Shown: piece by piece, positions 16,003 through 24,358 of the stretch | Numbering within the stretch: position 1 is the stretch's first letter | How the letters are laid out: every line of letters starts with the position of its first letter | NCBI RefSeq assembly: GCF_040403615.1 | Contig: NZ_JBBAKG010000025.1 | Coordinates: 12,540 to 76,539, forward strand | Reading direction: 5' to 3' | DNA: 64,000 bases | DNA from: Haliscomenobacter sp040403615 | GTDB taxonomy: Bacteria; Bacteroidota; Bacteroidia; Chitinophagales; Saprospiraceae | The notes under the pieces: generated by a model | Told to the model about the DNA's origin: nothing | The model's input: the letters and a program-made list of their open reading frames with translations, nothing else | Databases searched by the model: none | Made by a program: the position numbers and the translations under genes

Positions 16003-18006
16003 ATGGCTCTTAATGGCAAAGTTCCAGCGGGTAATTTGACGGAAAAGTGGACAAAATACCGCGCTTCCATGCCGCTGGTAGCTCCCAACAATAAAAGACG
16101 CCTTGACATTATCATAGTCGGATCCGGTTTGGCTGGAGCAGCAGCAGCAGCTTCACTGGGCGAATTGGGCTACAACGTCAAGTGCTTTACCTTTCACGAT
16201 AGTCCACGCCGGGCGCACTCAATTGCAGCTCAGGGCGGGATCAATGCGGCAAAAAACTACCGCAACGACGGCGACAGCACTTATCGCCTTTTTTATGACA
16301 CCATCAAAGGCGGAGATTACCGTGCACGCGAAGCCAACGTTTACCGTTTGGCCGAAGTGAGTGCCAGCATCATCGACCAGGCTGTATCTCAAGGCGTTCC
16401 TTTTGCCCGCGAATACGGCGGCTTGTTGGACAACCGCTCTTTCGGTGGGGTGCAAGTAAGCCGTACCTTTTATGCACGCGGTCAGACTGGACAACAATTG
16501 CTGATTGGTGCCTACCAATCATTGTCTCGCCAGATTTCACTGGGAACCGTACAGATGCACAACCGCCACGAGATGCTGGATGTCGTACTGGTAGACGGCA
16601 AAGCGCGCGGCATCATTGCCCGCAATTTGCTGACGGGTGAACTCGAGCGCCACGCTGCTCACGCAGTAGTATTGGCAACGGGTGGTTATGGCAACGTATT
16701 TTACCTGTCTACCAACGCAATGATGTGCAACGTAAGTGCTGCCTGGCGCTCTGTACGCCGTGGCGCCTTGATGGCCAACCCTTGCTTCACCCAAATTCAC
16801 CCAACTTGCATCCCTGTAAGCGGTGATTACCAATCCAAGCTGACCTTGATGTCGGAGTCCTTGCGGAACGACGGTCGGGTATGGGTGCCCAAAAAGCAAG
16901 AAGATGCAGCGGCCATCCGCTCTGGTCACAAAACCGCTTTGGACATCACTGAAGAAGACCGGGATTACTTCCTGGAGCGCCGCTACCCTGCTTTTGGCAA
17001 CCTGGTACCTCGTGACGTTGCTTCTCGCGCTGCCAAAATAGCTTGTGATGAAGGTTTGGGCGTAGCCCCGACTGGACTTGCGGTATTTCTTGACTTCTCA
17101 GCAGCCGTTGAACGTTACGGACGTTCCAAGGCAAACATGCAAGGCAACCACAATCCAAGTGAAAAAGAAGTAGTGGACCTGGGTGAAAACGTAGTGGAAG
17201 AAAAGTACGGCAATCTCTTTGCCATGTACGAAAAAATCACTGGCGAGAACCCTTACAAAATGCCGATGAAGATCTACCCTGCCGTACACTATACCATGGG
17301 CGGCTTGTGGGTAGATTACAACCTCGAAACCAATATCCCTGGCTTGTTTGCAGCTGGCGAGTGTAACTTTTCTGACCATGGCGCCAACCGCCTGGGTGCT
17401 TCTGCACTGATGCAAGGTTTGGCCGATGGCTACTTTGTATTGCCTTACACCATTGGCAATTTCCTTTCCAATGACATCCGTACGCCAAAGTTTGATGCCA
17501 ACTCCGCGGAGTTTGTGCAAGCCGAAGCAGATGTAAAAGGCCGCATCGACAAATTGATGGGTGCTCAAGGCAATCAATCAGTGGAAAGCTTCCACCGCCG
17601 CCTAGGTAAAATCATGTGGGAAAAATGCGGGATGGCCCGCAACGCCGAAGGTCTTACGCAAGCACGCCGCTTGATTCAGGAATTGCGCGAAGAATTTTAC
17701 AAAGACGTATTTGTACCTGGCAGTGCCACCGGGGAATACAACCCTGAGCTTGAAAAAGCCCTGCGGGTTGCCGACTTCATGGAAATGGGTGAATTGATGG
17801 TGATTGATGCCCTCAACCGGGAAGAATCTTGTGGAGGCCACTTCCGCGAAGAATTCCAAACCGAAGAAGGCGAAGCCCTGCGCGACGATGCAAACTATGC
17901 TTACGTAGCCGCATGGGAATACAACGGCTGGGATACCTACCCGGTATTGCACAAAGAAGAACTGGTTTTCGAAAACGTCGAACTCAAGAGCAGAAGCTAT
18001 AAGTAA
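16003..18006 (+). CDS. sdhA: Succinate dehydrogenase/fumarate reductase flavoprotein subunit
   Basis: The 667-residue subunit oxidises succinate to fumarate on the cytoplasmic face of the membrane. The FAD-binding GxGxxG region lies near residues 37-45 (IIVGSGLAGAAAAASLGELG), the covalent-FAD histidine region is RAHSIAAQGGINA (near 69-81), and substrate-site segments include QIHPTCIPV and HYTMGGLWVDYN (near 426-440). The long form with the C-terminal region ending near ELVFENVELKSRSYK matches the Bacteroidota and epsilonproteobacterial type B enzymes. It lies between sdhC and sdhB in the expected order. Confidence 0.97.
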   Translation: MALNGKVPAGNLTEKWTKYRASMPLVAPNNKRRLDIIIVGSGLAGAAAAASLGELGYNVKCFTFHDSPRRAHSIAAQGGINAAKNYRNDGDSTYRLFYDTIKGGDYRAREANVYRLAEVSASIIDQAVSQGVPFAREYGGLLDNRSFGGVQVSRTFYARGQTGQQLLIGAYQSLSRQISLGTVQMHNRHEMLDVVLVDGKARGIIARNLLTGELERHAAHAVVLATGGYGNVFYLSTNAMMCNVSAAWRSVRRGALMANPCFTQIHPTCIPVSGDYQSKLTLMSESLRNDGRVWVPKKQEDAAAIRSGHKTALDITEEDRDYFLERRYPAFGNLVPRDVASRAAKIACDEGLGVAPTGLAVFLDFSAAVERYGRSKANMQGNHNPSEKEVVDLGENVVEEKYGNLFAMYEKITGENPYKMPMKIYPAVHYTMGGLWVDYNLETNIPGLFAAGECNFSDHGANRLGASALMQGLADGYFVLPYTIGNFLSNDIRTPKFDANSAEFVQAEADVKGRIDKLMGAQGNQSVESFHRRLGKIMWEKCGMARNAEGLTQARRLIQELREEFYKDVFVPGSATGEYNPELEKALRVADFMEMGELMVIDALNREESCGGHFREEFQTEEGEALRDDANYAYVAAWEYNGWDTYPVLHKEELVFENVELKSRSYK

Positions 18007-18142
18007 AGTTGAAGAGTTGAAAAGTTTAGGGTGAATAGATATGGGTAGTGCAAGGTAAGTACTCTATTTGGCTGCACAGAAAACCCGAAATGTTTTACCC
18101 TAAGCGTTTTCCTTCTTTTCAACATTTCACCCCTTCAACTTT
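18005..18142. repeat. Multi-arm inverted repeat between sdhA and sdhB
   Basis: Three nested complementary arm pairs occur in order: AAAGTTGAAG (18005-18014) with CTTCAACTTT (18133-18142), GTTGAAAAG (18016-18024) with CTTTTCAAC (18115-18123), and TTAGGGT (18026-18032) with ACCCTAA (18097-18103). Together they could fold nearly the whole 151-bp spacer into one branched stem within the sdh transcript. Confidence 0.6.
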
Positions 18143-18157
18143 TTAACTTTTTTTGTA

Positions 18158-18946
18158 ATGGAAAACATGCATTTAAAACTCAAAATATGGCGTCAGGGTG
18201 GCAAATTTTCCACAAAAGGACAATTCGTCACTTATGAGCTGGACAACGTCAGCGAGCACATGTCTTTTTTGGAAATGTTGGACGTGCTCAACGACAAATT
18301 GATCACCCAACGCGAAGACCCCGTTGCTTTTGAGCACGATTGTCGCGAGGGCATTTGTGGTACTTGCTCCATGGTGATCAATGGCCATCCACACGGCCCC
18401 AACACCGGAACTACGACTTGCCAATTGCACATGCGTTTCTTCAAAGAAGGCGATACCGTAACGGTTGAGCCATTCCGGGCCAAATCTTTCCCGGTCATCA
18501 AAGACCTGGTGGTGGATCGCTCGGCTTTTGACCGGATCATTCAAGCAGGAGGCTTCATTTCGGTAAACACGGGTCAAGCGCAAGATGCCAACGCCATTCC
18601 AGTTTCCAAGGAATCGGCTACTGCATCTTTTGATGCTGCTGCCTGTATCGGCTGCGGTGCCTGCGTTGCTGCCTGCCCCAATGCATCGGCAATGCTGTTT
18701 GTGAGTGCGAAGGTATCTCACTTGGCTTTGTTGCCACAAGGTAAGGTAGAAGCCAAGCGTCGTGCGCTGAGCATGGTGAAGCAAATGGATTTGGAAGGAT
18801 TTGGCAATTGCTCCAACGTAACCGCCTGCGAAGCCGAGTGTCCAAAGGAAATTTCTGTTGTAAACATCGCCCGCCTCAATCGGGAATACATCTCCTCTGC
18901 CTTTACTTATGAAGAAAACGCAGACAAAGGTGGTGGTGCGGGATAG
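18158..18946 (+). CDS. sdhB: Succinate dehydrogenase/fumarate reductase iron-sulfur subunit
   Basis: The 262-residue subunit carries electrons from the flavoprotein to the cytochrome b. The N-terminal plant-type ferredoxin domain shows CREGICGTCSM (near residues 62-72) and TTTCQLH for the 2Fe-2S cluster. The C-terminal part has CIGCGACVAACPN (near 162-174) and CSNVTACEAECPKE (near 217-230) for the 4Fe-4S and 3Fe-4S clusters. All cluster cysteines are present. It is the last gene of sdhCAB. Confidence 0.97.
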   Translation: MENMHLKLKIWRQGGKFSTKGQFVTYELDNVSEHMSFLEMLDVLNDKLITQREDPVAFEHDCREGICGTCSMVINGHPHGPNTGTTTCQLHMRFFKEGDTVTVEPFRAKSFPVIKDLVVDRSAFDRIIQAGGFISVNTGQAQDANAIPVSKESATASFDAAACIGCGACVAACPNASAMLFVSAKVSHLALLPQGKVEAKRRALSMVKQMDLEGFGNCSNVTACEAECPKEISVVNIARLNREYISSAFTYEENADKGGGAG

Positions 18947-19035
18947 AATTAGGCGCGAAATGTAGTTTGATCGACCGAGTACAAATCAAAATGTACCGTT
19001 TACCTGAAAAAAACTACCGTTTTCTGAAAAGAAAA

Positions 19036-19066
19036 TTGCTTTTAAAAAACTTAGGGCGTACATTTG
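19036..19066 (+). promoter_or_regulatory. Bacteroidota-type promoter ahead of a gene-free hairpin region
   Basis: TTG (19036-19038), a 20-bp spacer and TACATTTG (19059-19066), a perfect TAnnTTTG box. No start codon of a credible gene follows before the terminator at 19108. Confidence 0.55.
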
Positions 19067-19072
19067 TACTTT

Positions 19073-19142
19073 ACAGTTGCCCTTCAGATATACGAATATC
19101 TGGTTTTGCCCGGAGTTATCCCCTCCGGGCATTTTTTATTTT
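19073..19142 (+). ncRNA. Candidate small RNA (about 70 nt)
   Basis: Downstream of the promoter at 19036-19066 lie a perfect 7-bp hairpin (CAGATAT-ACGA-ATATCTG, 19085-19102) and then a strong terminator at 19108-19142. Promoter, hairpin and terminator form a complete transcription unit without an ORF. It could alternatively be a leader with early termination for the phosphoesterase gene at 19265. The exact 5' end is estimated from the promoter. Confidence 0.45.
19108..19142 (+). terminator. Intrinsic terminator between sdhB and the phosphoesterase gene
   Basis: GCCCGGAG (19108-19115), a 7-nt loop, CTCCGGGC (19123-19130), then ATTTTTTATTTT. It would end the candidate small RNA and any read-through from sdhCAB. 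Confidence 0.8.
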
Positions 19143-19233
19143 ATAGGTTGGCACTTTTTCCCTCCTCACGTTAACCCAAGATTACCCAAAAATCAATTTT
19201 TTCCCCAAATTACTCCCCTACCCCAAAACACTT

Positions 19234-19241
19234 TAGCTTTG
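19234..19241 (+). promoter_or_regulatory. TAGCTTTG box before the phosphoesterase gene
   Basis: A perfect TAnnTTTG box lies 23 bp before the ATG at 19265, but no TTTG is seen at the usual distance upstream, so it is a half-supported promoter. Confidence 0.35.
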
Positions 19242-19264
19242 GTTTTGAAAAACCATTCAGCATT

Positions 19265-22015
19265 ATGAACAAGCACCGCCTACTCCTTGCCTATCTGGCA
19301 ATCGCCCTAATTATCGCCGCCTGTACCCGCCAATCGCCTTGGGTTGCGCAGTCACCGGCCGCAGCGCAGTACTGTCAAATCGACAAAACCGGCGAAAGCA
19401 TCATTCCCAATGGCCGCATCATCAAGCCAGCGGGCAAAAGCATCGTTACCGCTCCGCACCCCTACGGTTTGGTACTTTCGCCAGATGGCAAAGTAGCCGT
19501 GACCGCCAACTCTGGCAATGCGCCTTTTTCCATCACGGTCATTCGCAATTTTGATGGCAATGGCGAACCGCAAGTGAAGCAAATTCCAGAAGGCGCCAAT
19601 AACCAGGAAGGCATTCTGGAATCTGTTTTTATGGGCTTGGCCATTACGCCCGACAACCGTTATGTATTTGTAGCGGGCGGTCAATCCAACAAAATCTTCA
19701 AATTCGACCTCAATTCTGGAAAAAAAGTGGACTCCCTGCGTTGCGGTGTCAAAGATGGCGACCGTGATTACAGCCACGGATACATCGGTGATATGATCCT
19801 CTCCCGGGATGGCGCCCGCCTGTACGCCGTGGATCAAATTGGCTTCCGTTTATTGGTGATCGATGCGCAAAACCTGAAATTGTTGCACAACATTCCAACC
19901 GGGCGTTATCCATTTGGCATCACACTTTCGCCGGATGGCAAAAACCTGTATGTTGCCAACGTTGGCATCTTTGAATACAAACCGCTAAAAAACCTCGACC
20001 TCAAGAACCTCAAAGGCACTGCTGCGGAGTTTCCTACCTCTGGTTTCAATACCCCGGAGATGAAGGAAGGCTACAAAAATGACAAACTGGACGTACCCGG
20101 CCTGGGGGATTCCAACACCCCCGAGGGCTTTTCGGTATGGAAATACAGTCTGGGTGAACAACCTAAAGTGAGCAAAAAAATCAAAACTGGCTTTCTGGTC
20201 GGCGATCTCGTAGAGGGCATTCCTGCCGTAGGCGGCGCCAGCCCCAACTCATTGGTGGCTACCGATCGTTACGTATTTGTGTCCAATGGCAACAACGATT
20301 GCATTTCGGCCATTGATTTTGTGAAAGATACCGTTGTAAAAAATATTTTTCTCAAGCCAGATCCACGTTTGGGTGGTTTCCGGGGCGTGATTCCATTCGG
20401 ACTGGCGCTCTCCCCTGATCGCAAAAACTTGTTCGTTGCCGAATCTGGGGTCAATGCGGTTGGCGTAATCGATGTGGAGAAGCTGGAAGTGCTTGGCCAT
20501 ATCCCTACCGGCTGGTTTCCGTCCAAAGTAGCGGTTACGCCTGACGGCAAAAAACTGCTGGTCACTTCAGCAAAAGGTTATGGCAGCGGCCCTAATGGCG
20601 GCAAAAACTGGAAAGACGGACCCGAAGGTCACTACGTTGGCGGATTGATGAAAGGTTTGGTGAGTGTCATCGATGTACCGAATGCGGAGCAATTGAAAAC
20701 ACATACTGCCGAAGTAATTCGCCAAAACTATGCATTTGCACCTGCCAATGATGCACAGTTCAACTGGCGGTCAAAAAACCCGGTTCCCCTTTTCCCCGGA
20801 CAAAAAGAAAGTCCGATCAAGTACATCGTGTTCATTTCCAAGGAGAATCGCACATTTGACGAAGTTTTTGGTCAAGTAAAAACCGCCAAAGGCGATGCCT
20901 CCCTTGCCCGGTACGGGGCCAATCAAAAGGTGGTTAATCGCCGCCACACCGATAGCGTCCTGAACGCAACAGTAATGGTGAATCACCTGGCCTTGGCCGA
21001 GCGTTTTTCCATCAGCGACAATTTCTATGTCGACTCCGACCACTCTGCCGATGGCCACCGCTGGTTGGTCAATACTTACCCGAACGAATGGGTAGAAACC
21101 GGAACGACAGCTGCTTATGGCGGCAAACGCAGCATGCGCGCCAACAGCAAAGCCCCTGGCAACCTGTTGCTTTATGGTGCATCTGGTGCCATTTACCCTG
21201 AAGATTACAACGAAGCGGGCTCAATGTGGGATCATTTGGAGCGCAACAAAAAAGAGTTCTTCAACTTTGGTTTTGGCCTTGAACTCGCTGCGGGAATTGA
21301 TGATTCTACGATGAAATATACTGGCTTAAAGTACCTAGTCAACTACCCCATCCCCGGGCCCTTGTACACCCGCTCTTCGCACAAATACGCCACTTACAAT
21401 ATGGCCATCCCGGATCAATTCCGCTTGAAAACCTTCATGGAAGAGTTCAACGAAAAATACACGGGTGCTGGCAAAACGCTGCCGCAAGTACTTACGGTGA
21501 TTTTGCCCAACGACCACGGTGCTGGCGAACGCCCACAAGCTGGCTATCCCTATCGCGCCAGCTACATGGCCGACAATGACCTGGCCTTGGGCCGCATCGT
21601 TGAATTTTTATCTAGTACCCCTTACTGGAAAAACATGGCCATCGTGGTTACCGAAGATGACGCGCAAGATGGCCAAGACCACGTTGATGCCCACCGCAGT
21701 GTGCTGATGGTGATTTCACCTTATGCCCGCAAAAACCACGTAGGCCATCAACACTACAGCTTTGGGAGTATTTTCAAGACCTTCTGGAACATCCTAGGCA
21801 TTCCTTATTTGAACCAATACGATGCAGCGGCTACAGATATGGCGGATTTGTTCAGCGATACGCCAGATTTTAGCCCTTATAAAGCCTTCCCGGTTAACCC
21901 AAAGATCTTTGACCCACAAAAGGCATTGACGCCAATGGATGCCAAGTTTGATTGGAAGGCAGTCATTGAATCCCCAAAATTGGACAACGTAGAAGATTTT
22001 ATCAAAAAGCAGTAA
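19265..22015 (+). CDS. Lipoprotein with YncE-like beta-propeller and phosphoesterase domain
   Basis: The 916-residue protein has a lipoprotein signal with lipobox IIAAC (Cys20). Residues about 60-480 form a YncE-type beta-propeller, with repeated blades such as PYGLVLSPDGKVAVTANSG and PFGITLSPDGKNLYVANVG. Residues about 510-890 form a phosphoesterase domain of the alkaline phosphatase/phospholipase C-like group: KYIVFISKENRTFDEVFG, DNFYVDSDHSADGHRWL, ILPNDHGAGERP and VVTEDDAQDGQDHVDAHRS supply the metal-binding Asp/His residues. It is expected on the cell surface or in the periplasm, hydrolysing phosphate esters. The TonB receptor gene begins 10 bp later, so the pair likely works in uptake of a phosphorus compound; the substrate is not shown. 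Confidence 0.9.
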   Translation: MNKHRLLLAYLAIALIIAACTRQSPWVAQSPAAAQYCQIDKTGESIIPNGRIIKPAGKSIVTAPHPYGLVLSPDGKVAVTANSGNAPFSITVIRNFDGNGEPQVKQIPEGANNQEGILESVFMGLAITPDNRYVFVAGGQSNKIFKFDLNSGKKVDSLRCGVKDGDRDYSHGYIGDMILSRDGARLYAVDQIGFRLLVIDAQNLKLLHNIPTGRYPFGITLSPDGKNLYVANVGIFEYKPLKNLDLKNLKGTAAEFPTSGFNTPEMKEGYKNDKLDVPGLGDSNTPEGFSVWKYSLGEQPKVSKKIKTGFLVGDLVEGIPAVGGASPNSLVATDRYVFVSNGNNDCISAIDFVKDTVVKNIFLKPDPRLGGFRGVIPFGLALSPDRKNLFVAESGVNAVGVIDVEKLEVLGHIPTGWFPSKVAVTPDGKKLLVTSAKGYGSGPNGGKNWKDGPEGHYVGGLMKGLVSVIDVPNAEQLKTHTAEVIRQNYAFAPANDAQFNWRSKNPVPLFPGQKESPIKYIVFISKENRTFDEVFGQVKTAKGDASLARYGANQKVVNRRHTDSVLNATVMVNHLALAERFSISDNFYVDSDHSADGHRWLVNTYPNEWVETGTTAAYGGKRSMRANSKAPGNLLLYGASGAIYPEDYNEAGSMWDHLERNKKEFFNFGFGLELAAGIDDSTMKYTGLKYLVNYPIPGPLYTRSSHKYATYNMAIPDQFRLKTFMEEFNEKYTGAGKTLPQVLTVILPNDHGAGERPQAGYPYRASYMADNDLALGRIVEFLSSTPYWKNMAIVVTEDDAQDGQDHVDAHRSVLMVISPYARKNHVGHQHYSFGSIFKTFWNILGIPYLNQYDAAATDMADLFSDTPDFSPYKAFPVNPKIFDPQKALTPMDAKFDWKAVIESPKLDNVEDFIKKQ

Positions 22016-22025
22016 CAACCAGCTT

Positions 22026-24287
22026 ATGAAAAAATTGCCCCTCTTCCTATGGTTTCTGTTGTTGCAAGCTCCGTTGTGGGCACAACAAATACAGGGCGTG
22101 TTGGTAGATGCCAGCACTAATGAACCATTGCCGGGTGCCAATTTGTGGTTCAAAACAACCCAACGCGGTACCTCAAGTAACGCGAAGGGGGGATTTATCA
22201 TCAATGCGCCAGCTGTTCAAGGCACCTACACGCTTTTGGTATCGATGCTTGGATACCGCGAATTAGAGCTTGAAATCAACTTGACGGCTAATGATCAAGT
22301 GTTGGATACCCTGAGGTTAACCGCAGAGCCTACCCTGATCCAAAGCGATTTGGTGATCACTGCGCAACGCAGCCTGAATCAAGCTTTTGCAACCTCAGAA
22401 GCAGTGAGTGTACTCAAGGCCACTGACATCCTGCACAATGGGGCGCGCAGTACCCCCGAAGCCTTGATGGGATTAACGGGGGTATTTGTTCAAAAGACCA
22501 ATCACGGGGGCGGATCTCCTTTTATTCGTGGGCTTACGGGCAATCAAACCCTTTTACTCATGGATGGTTTGCGCCTCAATAACTCCATTTACCGTTTTGG
22601 TCCCAATCAATATTTCAACACCATTGATGTATTTAGCGTACAACAGATTGAGGTGGTGCGTGGTGCGGGTTCCGTCCTCTACGGCAGCGATGCTATGGGG
22701 GGAGCCATTCAGGTCTTTACGACTACCCCACAGTTTTCTGCCGAAGGCTGGCAATTTGGAGGACGACTTTTGGGGCGTTACCTGGATCGGGATATGGAAA
22801 AGACGGTACATGCTGAATTGAAAGCAGCCAATGAAAACATTGCTTTTCGAGCTGGGGTGAGTGTCCGCAATTTTGGAGACTTATATGCCGGCAAGGGCAA
22901 AGGTCAAGAGGGGCCTTCCAACTATCGGGAGCGAACTGCCGATGCTAAGGCCATTTTCAAACTCAACCGCCATGCTCAATTTACGATGGCCTACAATGGT
23001 GTATTTCAGTCTGATGTAAATCGATACGATCAATACGTCACCGGTTTTGCACTGTCTCAATTTGAACCCCAAACCCGCCAAATGGCTTACGCCCGTTTAG
23101 CCTGGGAAGGTCAATCGCCTTGGTTACAAAAAATCACCTTGACCGGTTCCTGGCAGTTTGCTGAAGAAGGCCGCATCTTTCAACGGGTCAACAACGTGAC
23201 CCGCAGCAAAGAAAAAGATGAAATCCGCACTTTGGGATACGTTCTGGAATGGCATGCACAACCCTTTTCTTTTTGGAAAATCACCTCCGGATTAGAGGCT
23301 TACTTTGATAAAGTGACCAGTGGGGGTACCAACCTCAATACTGAAACAGGGGTAGAAACGGTGCGCAGAGGACTTTATCCAGCCGGAACCAACGCCAGCA
23401 ACCTGGCCGCATTTACTGCCCATAACCTGAATTGGAAGCAATGGTCACTCAACCTGGGTTTGCGGTACAACCAGGTACGATTGGAGATTCAAGATGCTAA
23501 GTTTGGCAATACCGAAATCACCCCCGATGCCTTGGTGGCACATGCGATGCTCCGCTATCAGCTTGGTAAGCAGCACGCAATTTCCGCCGGAACTTATTCC
23601 GGGTTTCGGGCACCTAACATCAACGACATGACCAGTTTTGGCCGATTTGACTTCGGCATTGAGGTACCCAGCTACAATCTTGCTCCGGAAAGGTCTACTA
23701 CTTACGAACTGACCTATAAGTACAGCTCCGCTAAATTGCAGGCCAACATCTCAGGTTTCTATACGGCATTATCAGATTTGGTAACCCGGGTACGCAGCAC
23801 CTTTGAAGGACAACCCAAATACGAAGGCAGTGATGTGTACAAAAAAGAGAATGCAGCCACTTCTTTCATCCGGGGAACGGAAGTTGATTTTGCCTGGTCG
23901 ATCAGCCAAAAATTCAACCTGCAAGGCAGTCTGACTTATGCTTTTGGCCAAAATACTACAGCGCATGAACCAATGCGCCGCATTCCACCTCTCAATGGCC
24001 GGATTGGATTGCAGTATCAACCCGTCAAGAACTGGTTCAACCGCATCGATTTCTTGTATGCCAGCAAACAGGATCGTTTGGCCAGTGGTGATAAGTCGGA
24101 TCCACGGATTCCCAAAGGAGGCACTCCAGGGTGGAAAGTTTTGAACCTGCGCAGTGCTTATCAATTCAAGCAAGTGGAGCTACAAGCCGGTTTGAATAAC
24201 CTGTTCAACGAAGCTTACCGCACCCATGGTTCAGGGATTGATGGGGTCGGAAGAAGTGTCTGGATTGGATTGGATTGGAAGTTTTAA
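22026..24287 (+). CDS. TonB-dependent outer-membrane receptor
   Basis: The 753-residue protein begins with a signal peptide (MKKLPLFLWFLLLQAPLWAQ), then a CarboxypepD_reg-like beta domain (about 22-105, IQGVLVDASTNEPLPGANLW), a plug domain (about 115-230, with PFIRGLTGNQTLLLMDGLRL and VEVVRGAGSVLYGSDAMGGA-like sequence) and a 22-strand barrel ending in an aromatic residue (GLDWKF). It imports a ligand across the outer membrane using TonB energy. It is co-transcribed with the phosphoesterase lipoprotein (10-bp gap), so a phosphate-containing ligand is a reasonable inference. Length is normal for a non-SusC TonB receptor. Confidence 0.93.
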   Translation: MKKLPLFLWFLLLQAPLWAQQIQGVLVDASTNEPLPGANLWFKTTQRGTSSNAKGGFIINAPAVQGTYTLLVSMLGYRELELEINLTANDQVLDTLRLTAEPTLIQSDLVITAQRSLNQAFATSEAVSVLKATDILHNGARSTPEALMGLTGVFVQKTNHGGGSPFIRGLTGNQTLLLMDGLRLNNSIYRFGPNQYFNTIDVFSVQQIEVVRGAGSVLYGSDAMGGAIQVFTTTPQFSAEGWQFGGRLLGRYLDRDMEKTVHAELKAANENIAFRAGVSVRNFGDLYAGKGKGQEGPSNYRERTADAKAIFKLNRHAQFTMAYNGVFQSDVNRYDQYVTGFALSQFEPQTRQMAYARLAWEGQSPWLQKITLTGSWQFAEEGRIFQRVNNVTRSKEKDEIRTLGYVLEWHAQPFSFWKITSGLEAYFDKVTSGGTNLNTETGVETVRRGLYPAGTNASNLAAFTAHNLNWKQWSLNLGLRYNQVRLEIQDAKFGNTEITPDALVAHAMLRYQLGKQHAISAGTYSGFRAPNINDMTSFGRFDFGIEVPSYNLAPERSTTYELTYKYSSAKLQANISGFYTALSDLVTRVRSTFEGQPKYEGSDVYKKENAATSFIRGTEVDFAWSISQKFNLQGSLTYAFGQNTTAHEPMRRIPPLNGRIGLQYQPVKNWFNRIDFLYASKQDRLASGDKSDPRIPKGGTPGWKVLNLRSAYQFKQVELQAGLNNLFNEAYRTHGSGIDGVGRSVWIGLDWKF

Positions 24288-24302
24288 ACCTGAAAAAACC
24301 AG

Positions 24303-24336
24303 ATTGGAGAGATGGAATGCCTTCCGTCTCTCCAAT
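24303..24336. terminator. Hairpin between convergent genes
   Basis: ATTGGAGAGATGGA (24303-24316) pairs with TCCGTCTCTCCAAT (24323-24336), one G-T pair, 6-nt loop. It separates the TonB receptor gene from the convergent metallophosphoesterase gene; there is no long T tract, so termination efficiency is uncertain. Confidence 0.55.
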
Positions 24337-24358
24337 TGACATAATGTCTAATCTTGAA

